Source: Bacteroides caccae (GTDB lineage Bacteria; Bacteroidota; Bacteroidia; Bacteroidales; Bacteroidaceae). Taken from it: DNA of 64,000 nt. Made by a program: the position numbers and the translations under genes. Below, piece after piece: positions 43,465 to 52,486 of this stretch (positions are counted from its first letter, which is position 1; every line of letters starts with the position of its first letter). Below the pieces are notes generated by a model. It saw nothing but the letters and a program-made list of their open reading frames with translations. It made no database searches and had not been told where the DNA came from. Location of the stretch: contig NZ_CP022412.2 of the NCBI RefSeq assembly GCF_002222615.2, positions 2,852,001 through 2,916,000 on the forward strand, written 5' to 3'.

Positions 43465-44103
43465 TTATCTAAAAAATGGGTTCTCAGCTTTCTCCATTCC
43501 GATAGTCGTGGGGGCACCGTGTCCCGGGTAAACGACTGTTTCGTTGGGGAGGACAAAAAGACGGCTGCAAATATGCTCTATCAACTCGTCGAAGTTACCG
43601 CCTGTGAGGTCGGCACGGCCGATACTGCCTTGAAACAGGACATCGCCGGAGAACATACAGTTGTCTTCTTTACAATAATACACCAGACTGCCGGGTGAAT
43701 GACCGGGCACGTGTATCGCTTCCAGAGTTGTATGTCCGAAAGTGATACTATCACCGTCGTGCAGATACTTGCCTAGCGGAACCGGCTTCTCCTGCAACTG
43801 GAATCCGAACATACGGCTTTGTTTCGGCGCTTCATCAATCCAGTATTCGTCCGCCTTGTTGGCTTCGGCCGACAGACCAAATTCTTTCAGCATGAACGGA
43901 TTGCCGAAGATATGGTCCAGATGTAAGTGAGTATTCAGCAAATGCTTTACATTCAGTTCGTTGGTAAGAATGAATTTCTTCAAGGCTTGCTTTTCCTCTT
44001 CGTAAAAGCAGCCGGGGTCAATCACGACTGCTTCTTTCGTGTCATCCCATAATACGTAGCAATTTACGGGAAACATATTAAACTCAAATCTTTTTATTTT
44101 CAT
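43465..44103 (-). CDS. Metallo-beta-lactamase-fold hydrolase (glyoxalase II-like)
   Basis: 212 aa. NTHLHLDHIFG is the HxHxDH zinc motif; VPGHSPGSLVYY gives the third His, GDVLFQGSIGRADL the bridging Asp, and VYPGHGAPTTIG the last His. The short length (no C-terminal glutathione domain) fits the small hydrolases common in Bacteroidetes, which act on thioesters of various kinds. It lies between rsmG and gcvP. Confidence 0.93.
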   Translation of the reverse strand: MKIKRFEFNMFPVNCYVLWDDTKEAVVIDPGCFYEEEKQALKKFILTNELNVKHLLNTHLHLDHIFGNPFMLKEFGLSAEANKADEYWIDEAPKQSRMFGFQLQEKPVPLGKYLHDGDSITFGHTTLEAIHVPGHSPGSLVYYCKEDNCMFSGDVLFQGSIGRADLTGGNFDELIEHICSRLFVLPNETVVYPGHGAPTTIGMEKAENPFFR

Positions 44104-44143
44104 GGTTCTCTATGATTTATATTAAATCAGAACGGATATTCTG

Positions 44144-44764
44144 TTAAATGGGAACGTATACCACCTTCTTTGTTTCAAAGAAATCTTCCTCGAAACTGTC
44201 GCTCAGACTTTGAATCACAGTTTTGTGCTTGAACGGCATTGTCTCATGTTCCAGCTCACCGCCTTTGAGGCAGATCAATCCGTTGGGCAATGCGTTCTGC
44301 TGTTTAGGAGAAATATTCTTTTTGATAATCTTAATCAGATCTGCCAGAGGCATTACGGCACGGCTGACAACAAAGTCGAACAGTTGTTTTTCTTCTTCGG
44401 CACGGGCATGGCGGAAAGTTACGTTTTTCAGTCCGATTGCATTGGCTACTTCGGTTGCTACGCGCACTTTCTTGCCGATACTGTCAACCAGATGAAATTT
44501 TGTTTCCGGAAACAAGATTGCCAGAGGAATGCCGGGGAAACCTCCGCCCGTACCCAAGTCCATAATGCTTGTGCCGGGACGGAACTGGATGATTTTGGCA
44601 ATACCCAACGAATGAAGTACGTGATGTTCGTATAAATTCTCGATATCTTTGCGGGAGATAACGTTGATTTTTGAATTCCAGTCGATGTAGAGGTCGTATA
44701 GAGCAGCAAACTGTTTGCGTTGCTCTTCCGTCAGATCAGGAAAATATTTCAGTATGATTTCCAC
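44144..44764 (-). CDS. rsmG: 16S rRNA (guanine527-N7)-methyltransferase
   Basis: 206 aa. DLGTGGGFPGIPLAILFPET is the SAM-binding motif and is diagnostic of RsmG (GidB); RAEEEKQLFDFVVSRAV follows with the family's SRA element, and LICLKGGEL is a later core motif. The start is GTG 44764: the frame is open upstream but offers no ATG. Likely first gene of rsmG-hydrolase-gcvP. Confidence 0.95.
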   Translation of the reverse strand: MEIILKYFPDLTEEQRKQFAALYDLYIDWNSKINVISRKDIENLYEHHVLHSLGIAKIIQFRPGTSIMDLGTGGGFPGIPLAILFPETKFHLVDSIGKKVRVATEVANAIGLKNVTFRHARAEEEKQLFDFVVSRAVMPLADLIKIIKKNISPKQQNALPNGLICLKGGELEHETMPFKHKTVIQSLSDSFEEDFFETKKVVYVPI

Positions 44765-44804
44765 TTCTTTGGTTTTGAATGATAAGTTTAAAATATGTAT
44801 ATAA

Positions 44805-44854
44805 AATGAATATCCTTCTGCATCACACGGGGCAATAACAACCGGATATTCATT
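44805..44854 (-). terminator. Terminator-like hairpin after the DUF3298 lipoprotein gene
   Basis: A perfect 11-bp inverted repeat (AATGAATATCC at 44805-44815 with GGATATTCATT at 44844-44854) around a 28-base loop. Read on the minus strand it is followed by TTTATA. Confidence 0.6.
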
Positions 44855-44884
44855 GGTGTTCGTTCTTTTAATGAAAATAGGGCT

Positions 44885-45736
44885 TTAATCTTTCAACTCT
44901 CCCAAAATCGGGTTGCTGCCTAACAGATGTTCCAACATTGGGAATGGAATTGTCACTTTGACGGGGCCCATGGAGTATGGAGTGATGTCGTATACATTGT
45001 AGTAGAACGTGACGCCCTCTCTGCTGAGATAGAAATTCTCTGTCGGGGTGATGTCGCCGGTAGAAGCATATCCCATGTCTTCCAAAGCTTCGTGAGTGGT
45101 CACTTTGTTGTCAGCCATGAGCTGGTTCCAGATCAGGTCGGTCAGTGGCTCTTTATAATCTCCTACAAAAATATCATCCAGGCGGAGGGGACGCATCAGG
45201 GTAAGGTCCATATTCAGGTAAGTGGTCATGTAAATGCCGTGTGCACCTCCGGTATATTCGTTGTAGTCGATGCGATATACCAACAAGTCTTTCTCGTAGA
45301 GTTGCACGTGGCTCTCTATACCCTTATAATAAGAATACCAGGCACCGATAGAAGATTCATCTTCTTTGTCCTTTTCATCTTCTGTATACATAGGTTCCAA
45401 GTCACGGCGATACTCACTGATGTAATTTTCGGTGTATTGCTTTACTACATTCTCCGGTTTTTCTCCGATATATTTGTCGCCGAAGCAGGCAGAAATGAAA
45501 TAAGCGTTCAAACTGTCTTTCAGCATATCATCCGATGATTTGACAGGATAAGCAAAGTTAATGATAATGTTACATGCCGGTTTGGCTGTATCATTAAACA
45601 AGTGAGCCGTTTCATTCACTTGGATACTGTCGAATTGCAATGCACCTGTATTTTTGTTCATCTTGTCATGACAAGAAAACAAAAAGCCGCTTACCGAAAG
45701 TATAATCGCAAGCAGACTGACATATTGTTTTTTCAT
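44885..45736 (-). CDS. DUF3298/DUF4163 (RsiV-like) lipoprotein
   Basis: 283 aa. A lipoprotein signal ends at SGFLFSC (lipobox Cys at about residue 23). The central region is the DUF4163/DUF3298 pair: NIIINFAYPVKS, then DYNEYTGGAHGIYMTTYLNMDL (the GGAH-type motif of the family) and LRLDDIFVGDYKEPL. Related domains occur in the extracellular part of RsiV, which binds lysozyme; no such role is shown here. ATG 45736 is chosen because the promoter box lies at 45785, just ahead of an alternative start at 45787. Confidence 0.85.
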   Translation of the reverse strand: MKKQYVSLLAIILSVSGFLFSCHDKMNKNTGALQFDSIQVNETAHLFNDTAKPACNIIINFAYPVKSSDDMLKDSLNAYFISACFGDKYIGEKPENVVKQYTENYISEYRRDLEPMYTEDEKDKEDESSIGAWYSYYKGIESHVQLYEKDLLVYRIDYNEYTGGAHGIYMTTYLNMDLTLMRPLRLDDIFVGDYKEPLTDLIWNQLMADNKVTTHEALEDMGYASTGDITPTENFYLSREGVTFYYNVYDITPYSMGPVKVTIPFPMLEHLLGSNPILGELKD

Positions 45737-45784
45737 ACTCGTTTTTTCTATAAATTCTACAATTGTTCTATCTTTCACTATCGA

Positions 45785-45792
45785 CAAATATA
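45785..45792 (-). promoter_or_regulatory. -7 box for the DUF3298 lipoprotein gene
   Basis: Minus-strand TATATTTG, exact consensus, 49 bases before ATG 45736. It rules out the longer reading from 45787. Confidence 0.6.
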
Positions 45793-45922
45793 GATGAAAA
45801 TAACGAATCCTGCGAATAAAAAAGGAAAAATATTCTGTCTGTTTTTTCTTGTAATGCAGCTTTAGGCTTTATGGTTATTATCTTTTTTGAATGAAACAGC
45901 TGGTATAGTCTGTTTTTATTTC

Positions 45923-45930
45923 TATCTTTG
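45923..45930 (+). promoter_or_regulatory. -7 box for the Cys-rich protein gene
   Basis: TATCTTTG, exact consensus, nine bases before ATG 45940; the leader would be five bases or so. Confidence 0.6.
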
Positions 45931-45939
45931 TCTCCGGAT

Positions 45940-46338
45940 ATGAAAAGACTAGCCTACATAACTGCAATGTTTCTTTCCCTCCTGATTATATATTCGGGGG
46001 CGGGAGTTTCTATTGTTCATTATTGTTGTGCCGGTTGTGAAACAGTACAGTCCTGCTGTGCTACGGGCTGTCCCAAATGTAAGAAATCTCATACGTGCGA
46101 TTCAAAGAAAGATTGTAAAAACGAAGGTTGCACGGCTACTATCTATAAGCTGAACCTGATGAACCATGCTACCGAGCTGACCGTTGCAGCTCCGGTGGTT
46201 GACCTTTTCTGTGAGCAGTTCTGCTATTTGCTGAACATTGGGTATACGGAGAAGCCGGTTGAATATATAATTCCTTCTTCGCCGCCACCTATCTGTTCAA
46301 GGCAGATGTTGGCGTTATATTCCACCTATATTATTTAG
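45940..46338 (+). CDS. Cysteine-rich metal-cluster protein with N-terminal membrane anchor
   Basis: 132 aa with 15 or more Cys, most in residues 28-66 (HYCCAGCETVQSCCATGC, CPKCKKSHTCDSKKDC). A hydrophobic N-terminus (about 4-24) is a signal peptide or anchor, so the Cys cluster would face the periplasm. The C-terminal half is plain, ending in a Pro/Ser stretch. Position before a TonB receptor, an HMA protein and a P1B-ATPase suggests metal binding; this is inference. Family not recognised by name. Confidence 0.75.
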   Translation: MKRLAYITAMFLSLLIIYSGAGVSIVHYCCAGCETVQSCCATGCPKCKKSHTCDSKKDCKNEGCTATIYKLNLMNHATELTVAAPVVDLFCEQFCYLLNIGYTEKPVEYIIPSSPPPICSRQMLALYSTYII

Positions 46339-46408
46339 CCACTATTTTATTCTTTTTCAGTACTTTGCTTGCCGCCGTCTTCTGACAGTGGAAGTGAAGT
46401 AGGTTTGA

Positions 46409-46425
46409 TTGCAACTAAGTTGCAA
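46409..46425. promoter_or_regulatory. Perfect 7-bp dyad, probable operator
   Basis: TTGCAAC-TAA-GTTGCAA lies 12-28 bases upstream of the -7 box at 46437, over the expected -33 region. A repressor bound here would block the TonB receptor promoter. The regulator is not known; a metal sensor is the natural guess. Confidence 0.65.
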
Positions 46426-46436
46426 GGATTATAAGC

Positions 46437-46444
46437 TAATTTTG
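46437..46444 (+). promoter_or_regulatory. -7 box for the TonB receptor gene
   Basis: TAATTTTG, exact consensus, 26 bases before ATG 46471. Confidence 0.65.
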
Positions 46445-46470
46445 TATCACAAAAGTAACTTACTTAAAGA

Positions 46471-48690
46471 ATGAAATATATGATATTAGGACTGTTCTCG
46501 TTGCTTGCCACCGGTATGTATGCGCAAGTACGGGGGACGGTAAAAGATAGTACCGGAGAACCTGTTCCGGGAGCTAATGTGTTCTGGATGAATACAGGAC
46601 AGGGAGTAACAACAAAAGTAGACGGCACCTTCTCTATTACGAAGCCTTCGAAAAGCCATATACTGGTGGTCAGCTTTATCGGCTTTCAGAATGATACGAT
46701 CCACGTTGACAGTAAAAAGCAGGAATTGGAGATTGTCCTCCGGGACGGAGTGGAATTGAAAGAAGTGAATGTCGTCAGCCGTAAGTTGGGAACGATGAAG
46801 CTGCGTAACAGCGTGATGAACGAGGATATGATAAGCAGTGCCGAGTTGAGCAGGGCCGCTTGTTGCAATTTGGGAGAGAGTTTTGTTACAAATCCTTCGG
46901 TGGATGTGAGTTACTCGGATGCGGCAACGGGAGCCAAACAGATAAAATTGTTAGGCTTGTCGGGGACTTATGTGCAGATGTTGACGGAGAACATCCCGAA
47001 CTATCGTGGGGCTGCAGCCCCTTATGGCTTGGGGTATGTTCCCGGTCCCTGGATGCAGAGTATACAGGTTTCCAAAGGAATTTCTTCCGTAAAGAACGGC
47101 TACGAAGCTATTACGGGACAGATCAATGTGGAGTTTAAAAAGCCGCAATTACCTGAGGCCGACTGGGTATCTGCCAACCTTTTTGCAAGTACCACGAATC
47201 GTTATGAAGCTAATGCTGATGCCACTTTGAAACTTTCCAAACGGTGGAGTACCTCGTTATTGGCGCATTATGAAAATGAAACAAAAGCACATGACGGCAA
47301 TGATGACGGATTTGTGGATATTCCACAGGTAGAACAGTATAATGTCTGGAACCGTTGGGCATATATGGGCGACCATTATGTTTTTCAGGCAGGTTTCAAA
47401 GCTCTTTCCGAGACTCGTAGCAGTGGACAGTCCACGCATGGAGGTATGTACTCCAGTGAACTGTATAAGGTCGGGATTGACACGGAACGCTACGAACTGT
47501 TCACTAAAAACGCTTACATATTTGATAAGGAGAAGAATACGAATCTAGCTTTGATTCTGTCCACTTCCTGGCACAATCAGGATGCGATGTACGGACGGAA
47601 ATTGTATAATGTAGACCAGACTAATACATACGCTTCTCTGATGTTTGAAACGGAATTTAATCCGCAGAATAGTTTCTCCGCAGGATTGAGCTTTAACTAT
47701 GACGCATACGATCAGCATTATCGTTTGAATAATAACGCGGATACCCCTCTCAAAGCTTCTGATAAAGAGGCTGTTCCCGGTGTGTATGTGCAATATACCT
47801 TGAATCTGAATGACCAATGGATGTTAATGGCCGGTCTTCGGGGAGATTATAGCAGTAAACACGGTTTCTTTGTGACTCCGCGCGCGCATCTTAAATATAA
47901 TCCGAATGATTATGTACACTTCCGGCTTTCTGCCGGTAAGGGATACCGTACAAATCATGTGCTGGCAGAAAACAACTACTTACTTTCCAGTAGCCGGAAG
48001 GTGGAGATTGCGAAAAATCTGGATATGGAAGAAGCATGGAACTTGGGTGCCAGTGTTTCTACTTATATTCCGGTATTCGGTAAGACGCTGAATGTCAACG
48101 CAGAATATTATTATACGGATTTCCGGAAGCAAGTTGTTGTAGATATGGATAGTAATCCTCATGAAGTGGCTTTTTATAATCTGGACGGACGTTCGTATTC
48201 GCACGTACTCCAGGTGGAAGCAAGCTATCCTTTCTTCAAAGGTTTCACTCTGACCGGTGCCTATCGGTTGACGGACGCACAAACTACTTATAAAGGTCAG
48301 CGAATGGAGAAACCACTAACCGGCAAGTATAAAGGATTGTTGACGGCTTCTTATCAGACTCCGTTGGGAATCTGGCAGTTTGATGCGACCTTGCAACTTA
48401 ATGGCGGGGGCAGAATGCCTGCTCCTTACGAATTGGCGGACGGGCAACTCTCATGGAGTCGTCGTTATGGTAGCTTCGAACAGCTTAGTATGCAGGTGAC
48501 TCGTTATTTCCGTCGCTGGTCTATCTATGTGGGAGGCGAGAATCTGACGAACTTCAAGCAGAAGAACCCGATCATTGATGCAGCGAATCCTTGGGGAGAT
48601 AATTTCGATTCTACCATGATTTGGGGACCTGTGCACGGTGCAAAAGCCTATGTCGGCATACGTTTCAATCTGGCAAGAAACGGTGAATAA
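46471..48690 (+). CDS. TonB-dependent receptor of the metal cluster
   Basis: 739 aa. Signal peptide (ends MYAQ), then a CarboxypepD_reg-like domain (about 20-95: VRGTVKDSTGEPVPGANVFW). The plug is at about 100-215, and the 22-strand barrel ends at RFNLARNGE. The plug contains AACCNLGESF, an unusual Cys-Cys pair. It is not a SusC: it lacks a SusD partner and is too short. Neighbouring genes (Cys-rich, HMA and P1B-ATPase) suggest copper or another soft metal as cargo, or a metallophore; inference. The final residues are not the usual aromatic. Confidence 0.9.
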   Translation: MKYMILGLFSLLATGMYAQVRGTVKDSTGEPVPGANVFWMNTGQGVTTKVDGTFSITKPSKSHILVVSFIGFQNDTIHVDSKKQELEIVLRDGVELKEVNVVSRKLGTMKLRNSVMNEDMISSAELSRAACCNLGESFVTNPSVDVSYSDAATGAKQIKLLGLSGTYVQMLTENIPNYRGAAAPYGLGYVPGPWMQSIQVSKGISSVKNGYEAITGQINVEFKKPQLPEADWVSANLFASTTNRYEANADATLKLSKRWSTSLLAHYENETKAHDGNDDGFVDIPQVEQYNVWNRWAYMGDHYVFQAGFKALSETRSSGQSTHGGMYSSELYKVGIDTERYELFTKNAYIFDKEKNTNLALILSTSWHNQDAMYGRKLYNVDQTNTYASLMFETEFNPQNSFSAGLSFNYDAYDQHYRLNNNADTPLKASDKEAVPGVYVQYTLNLNDQWMLMAGLRGDYSSKHGFFVTPRAHLKYNPNDYVHFRLSAGKGYRTNHVLAENNYLLSSSRKVEIAKNLDMEEAWNLGASVSTYIPVFGKTLNVNAEYYYTDFRKQVVVDMDSNPHEVAFYNLDGRSYSHVLQVEASYPFFKGFTLTGAYRLTDAQTTYKGQRMEKPLTGKYKGLLTASYQTPLGIWQFDATLQLNGGGRMPAPYELADGQLSWSRRYGSFEQLSMQVTRYFRRWSIYVGGENLTNFKQKNPIIDAANPWGDNFDSTMIWGPVHGAKAYVGIRFNLARNGE

Positions 48691-48738
48691 GAAGAATGTA
48701 TCAAAAATGAATCATAGAATTTTAAACTAATAAGAAAA

Positions 48739-49062
48739 ATGAAAACAAGAAGATGGATAGCCACTTGCGTGGTGGCTCTTTTGGGTGTGACTGTCGTATT
48801 GGCGAAAGATATTCGTGTCGTAGTGTTCAAAGTGGCTCAAATGCATTGTGAAAAGTGTGAAAAGAAAGTGAAGGACAATATGCGCTTTGAGAAGGGGCTG
48901 AAGGACTTGTCGACTGAGGTGAAAACCAAAACCGTCACTATCACTTACGACGCGGATAAAACAAATGTAAAGAACTTGCAGGCAGGGTTTAAGAAGTTCA
49001 ATTATGAAGCTGAATTTGTAAAAGAAACAAAGAAAGACGATAAAAAAGCGGATAAGAAGTAA
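48739..49062 (+). CDS. Periplasmic HMA-domain metal-binding protein
   Basis: 107 aa. Signal peptide (about 1-22), one heavy-metal-associated domain with MHCEKCEKKV (CxxC metal site), and a Lys/Asp tail (KKDDKKADKK). Such domains carry Cu(I) or Zn(II) between partners. It is 48 bases after the TonB receptor gene and 108 before the P-type ATPase gene. Confidence 0.9.
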   Translation: MKTRRWIATCVVALLGVTVVLAKDIRVVVFKVAQMHCEKCEKKVKDNMRFEKGLKDLSTEVKTKTVTITYDADKTNVKNLQAGFKKFNYEAEFVKETKKDDKKADKK

Positions 49063-49109
49063 TTGAACAAATATCCGTATTTGCGTGTTTTATAAATAGA
49101 ATGTGGTCT

Positions 49110-49150
49110 CTCCCCAGCTTTCTCTTTTGGAGAGGGTTGGGGAGAAACTC
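49110..49150. terminator. Imperfect hairpin between the HMA and ATPase genes
   Basis: TCTCCCCAGC pairs with GGTTGGGGAGA, with further TCTC/GAGA pairing inside. No T tract follows (AACTCTTATA). It may stabilise or weakly attenuate the message. Confidence 0.4.
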
Positions 49151-49170
49151 TTATAAATATAGATAATAAT

Positions 49171-51378
49171 ATGGTAAAGAAGAATTTTCCCGTGCTCAAT
49201 ATGCATTGTGCGGGATGTGCAAATAATGTAGAAAGAACAGTCAGGAAGTTGCCGGGGGTCATAGAGGCTTCTGTCAATTTTGCTACCAATACATTAACCG
49301 TTTCTTATGAGAGCGATAAACTGGCTCCCGGGGAGATTCGTGCGGCAGTGCTTGCAGCAGGTTACGACTTGATTGTAGAGGAAGTTCATAAAGAAGAACG
49401 TCAGGAGGAGGAACAACATAGGCGTTATCTTCGTCTGAAGCGGAAGGTAATCGGTGCGTGGATTCTGGTAGTCCCTTTGCTTATTTTCTCAATGGTATTG
49501 ATGCATGTGCCATACTCTAATGAAATTCAGTTGGTACTGACTATTCCTGTATTGGTACTTTTCGGCGGCGGTTTTTACACGGGAGCCTGGAAACAGGCAA
49601 AAATAGGACGGAGCAATATGGATACGTTGGTTGCGCTAAGTACGTCCATTGCTTTCTTGTTCAGTCTCTTTAATACTTTCTTCCCTGAGTTCTGGTATGC
49701 CCGCGGACTGGAACCTCATGTTTATTATGAGGCCTCTGCGGTAATTATAGCTTTCGTCCTGACCGGGAAACTTATGGAAGAACGTGCCAAGGGAAATACA
49801 TCGAATGCGATTCGCAAGTTAATGGGAATGCAACCTAAAGTAGCCCGTGTATTGCGTAACGGAGTGGAAGAAGAAATATTGATAGACCAACTGCAAGTAG
49901 GAGATTTGGTAGTCGTTCGTCCGGGAGAACAGATTCCCGTGGACGGTCAGCTCTCCGAGGGTGATTCGTATGTGGACGAAAGTATGATTAGCGGTGAGCC
50001 GATTCCTGTGGAAAAGAAGAAAGGTGATAAAGTACTGGCAGGAACTATCAATCAGCGTGGTTCATTTATTATCAGTGCCACGCAGGTGGGTAGTGAAACA
50101 GTGCTTGCCCGTATCATTCACATGGTGCAGGAAGCTCAGGGAAGTAAAGCTCCGGTGCAGCGTATTGTCGACCGTATTACAGGGATCTTTGTCCCTGTTG
50201 TGCTGGGAATTGCTATTCTGACATTTATCCTTTGGGTTGTTATCGGCGGTAGCGAATATATGTCTTATGGGATAATGTCGGCTGTGTCTGTTCTTGTGAT
50301 TGCCTGTCCGTGCGCTTTAGGACTTGCTACGCCTACTGCATTAATGGTGGGTATCGGTAAGGCTGCCGGACAACATATCTTGATCAAGGATGCAGTTGCT
50401 TTGGAACAGATGCGCAAAGTAAATGTAGTGGTATTGGATAAGACCGGAACACTGACCGAAGGGCATCCTACCGCTACCGGCTGGTTATGGGCACAGCCTC
50501 AGGAACCACATTTCAAAAATGTGCTTCTGGCTGCGGAACTGAAATCAGAACATCCGTTGGCGGGTGCGATTGTTGCTGCACTCCAAGAGGAGGAGAAGAT
50601 CAAACCCGCTACGCTGGACAGCTTTGAAAGTATTACGGGGAAAGGAATCAAGGTGTCTTATCAGGGACGTACTTACTGGGTAGGTAGCCATAAACTCCTG
50701 AAAGATTTCGGTGCTATCGTGAGCGATGTAATGGCTGATATGTTGGTTCGTTATGAATCGGACGGTAATGGTATCATTTACTTTGGTTGCGAGAACGAAC
50801 TGTTGGCTATTATTGCGGTTTCCGATCCTATTAAAGCAACATCCGCCGAAGCGGTGAAAGAACTGAAACGTCAGGGTATTGATATTTGTATGCTTACCGG
50901 TGACGGACAACGTACTGCGTTGGCAGTATCTTCCCGGTTGGGAATCGAACGTTTTGTAGCTGACGCTTTGCCCGACGACAAGGCCGAATTTATACGTGAA
51001 CTGCAATTGCAGGGAAAGAAAGTGGCAATGGTAGGTGACGGCATTAACGACTCACAAGCTCTGGCACTGGCAGACGTCAGTATCGCTATGGGGAAAGGGA
51101 CGGATATTGCTATGGATGTAGCTATGGTTACCTTGATGACTTCCGATCTGTTGTTGCTTCCTAAAGCCTTTCAGTTATCGAAGCAAACAGTAAAGTTGAT
51201 TCATCAGAACCTTTTCTGGGCGTTTATCTATAACTTGATTGGTATTCCTATTGCTGCCGGTGTCCTGTTCCCATTGAACGGCTTGCTGTTGAACCCGATG
51301 CTGGCGAGTGCGGCAATGGCCTTTTCCAGTGTGAGCGTGGTACTTAATTCGTTGAGTCTGGGAAGAAGAAGTCTTTGA
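49171..51378 (+). CDS. copA: Copper-type P1B ATPase
   Basis: 735 aa. One N-terminal HMA domain with MHCAGC (Cys13, Cys16), eight membrane helices, TGEP-like SGEP phosphatase loop, CPC motif with Cys379 and Cys381 in the sixth helix, phosphorylated Asp423 in DKTGT, GDGIND hinge and HP locus (SEHPLAGAI). CPC plus the pattern near the last helices ([18 protein letters not shown] and the MxxSS-like [14 protein letters not shown]) fits the Cu+/Ag+ subgroup, which exports metal from the cytosol. The gene symbol is by subgroup, not by test. Confidence 0.93.
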   Translation: MVKKNFPVLNMHCAGCANNVERTVRKLPGVIEASVNFATNTLTVSYESDKLAPGEIRAAVLAAGYDLIVEEVHKEERQEEEQHRRYLRLKRKVIGAWILVVPLLIFSMVLMHVPYSNEIQLVLTIPVLVLFGGGFYTGAWKQAKIGRSNMDTLVALSTSIAFLFSLFNTFFPEFWYARGLEPHVYYEASAVIIAFVLTGKLMEERAKGNTSNAIRKLMGMQPKVARVLRNGVEEEILIDQLQVGDLVVVRPGEQIPVDGQLSEGDSYVDESMISGEPIPVEKKKGDKVLAGTINQRGSFIISATQVGSETVLARIIHMVQEAQGSKAPVQRIVDRITGIFVPVVLGIAILTFILWVVIGGSEYMSYGIMSAVSVLVIACPCALGLATPTALMVGIGKAAGQHILIKDAVALEQMRKVNVVVLDKTGTLTEGHPTATGWLWAQPQEPHFKNVLLAAELKSEHPLAGAIVAALQEEEKIKPATLDSFESITGKGIKVSYQGRTYWVGSHKLLKDFGAIVSDVMADMLVRYESDGNGIIYFGCENELLAIIAVSDPIKATSAEAVKELKRQGIDICMLTGDGQRTALAVSSRLGIERFVADALPDDKAEFIRELQLQGKKVAMVGDGINDSQALALADVSIAMGKGTDIAMDVAMVTLMTSDLLLLPKAFQLSKQTVKLIHQNLFWAFIYNLIGIPIAAGVLFPLNGLLLNPMLASAAMAFSSVSVVLNSLSLGRRSL

Positions 51379-51423
51379 TTATTGGCCCGGTTTCTTTCAA
51401 ACAGGGAAATGACTGACTAAAAA

Positions 51424-51555
51424 GTCGATAGTATCTAAAATTCTCCTCCTTCAGGAAGGAGGAGTACCCGTAGGGGGAGGTGGTAGGTGAATACATAAAT
51501 TATTTATTATCAGCATTGTGTATCTACCTACCACCCCGACTTTCAGCCAGCCTCC
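51424..51555. mobile_element. Truncated MITE copy
   Basis: Starts with the intact end GTCGATAGTAT and follows the inverse of the element at 13484-13654 for about 125 bases, including GGTGGTAGGTGAATACAT and CTACCTACCACC. It then diverges after TTCAGCC, so the far end is lost. Lies between the convergent copA and AraC genes; its CTCCTCCTT/AAGGAGGAG hairpin could stop transcription. Confidence 0.78.
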
Positions 51556-51580
51556 ATTTAGCCACTCCCTTTTTATGAAG

Positions 51581-52420
51581 TTATCTGTTTCTGAATTCCA
51601 ATGGTGTCATTCCCACATATCGTCTGAAATACTTGCCGAAGAAAGAGGCGCTGGGGAAGTTCAGCGAATAGGCTATTTCTTGTATAGTCATATTGGTCCC
51701 TTTCAGTTTTGCTTTGGCGTCCATGATAACAATGTAAGCAATGGTATCCAATACACTTTTGCCCGTTACTTGCCTCACCGTGGTACTCAGGTGTTGGAGG
51801 GAGATTCCTAATTGATCGGCGTAGAATTGCGCACGGCGTTCATCTTTGTAATGCTCGGTGATAGATTGGATCAGTTCCCGGCAAATTTCTTTTTTGCGGT
51901 TTGAGCTGCTGTTTTCTCCGGGATAGTTGTGGTATATCAGCCGAATACTTGTCAGAATAGTCTGGAGTGACAATTCTACCAGTTCCGGGTCCATATCGAA
52001 GTTTTCATTGCAACTGGCCCGGGATAATAAGGCGAAATAGTCTTTCAGATAACCGGCAACATCTTCGGAAAGCGGTACCACCGGTTGTTCTAAAAGTTTA
52101 GGATAAGCGTTTCCAATATTTTTCATCAAGTTGACCCGTCCGGTACAATGAGCGGAGAAACCGACGAAACAAAGACATACCTTTTCTGTTCTTTCCCGAA
52201 ACTGGATGATTGTTCCCGGCAGTAATGTAATCAGGTCATTCGGACGGATTTCATAATCAAGCAGGTTAATCGATGCCTTCATCGACCCCTCCGTACATAT
52301 GGCTACAATACAGGCTTGCAATCGGCAAGATTGCTTATAAATATTCAGAATGTCTTCCGTGACGTTCGTCCATGCTAATACTTCAGTAGGTAAATCTACC
52401 TGTGGAAAATCCATTTTCAT
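51581..52420 (-). CDS. AraC-family transcriptional regulator
   Basis: 279 aa. The C-terminal 100 residues carry the two AraC HTHs: FYADQLGISLQHLSTTVRQV, then MTIQEIAYSLNFPSASFFGKY and YVGMTPLEFR. The N-terminal 150 residues form a cupin-like sensor (NDLITLLPGTIIQF). ATG 52420 is used: the frame is open to 52456, but a promoter box at 52446-52453 overlaps that extension. Convergent with the ATPase gene and divergent from lipB; control of the metal cluster is possible but not shown. Confidence 0.9.
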   Translation of the reverse strand: MKMDFPQVDLPTEVLAWTNVTEDILNIYKQSCRLQACIVAICTEGSMKASINLLDYEIRPNDLITLLPGTIIQFRERTEKVCLCFVGFSAHCTGRVNLMKNIGNAYPKLLEQPVVPLSEDVAGYLKDYFALLSRASCNENFDMDPELVELSLQTILTSIRLIYHNYPGENSSSNRKKEICRELIQSITEHYKDERRAQFYADQLGISLQHLSTTVRQVTGKSVLDTIAYIVIMDAKAKLKGTNMTIQEIAYSLNFPSASFFGKYFRRYVGMTPLEFRNR

Positions 52421-52445
52421 AGTTGTGTTTGTTATATTCGGCCAA

Positions 52446-52453
52446 CAAATGTA
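52446..52453 (-). promoter_or_regulatory. -7 box for the AraC gene
   Basis: Minus-strand TACATTTG, exact consensus, 26 bases before ATG 52420 and back to back with the lipB box. Confidence 0.55.
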
Positions 52454-52473
52454 CACATTTTCTTTTTATTTCT

Positions 52474-52481
52474 TACCTTTG
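52474..52481 (+). promoter_or_regulatory. -7 box five bases before the lipB ATG
   Basis: TACCTTTG, exact consensus, then TTTTT and ATG 52487. Predicts a leaderless or nearly leaderless transcript. Confidence 0.6.
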
Positions 52482-52486
52482 TTTTT

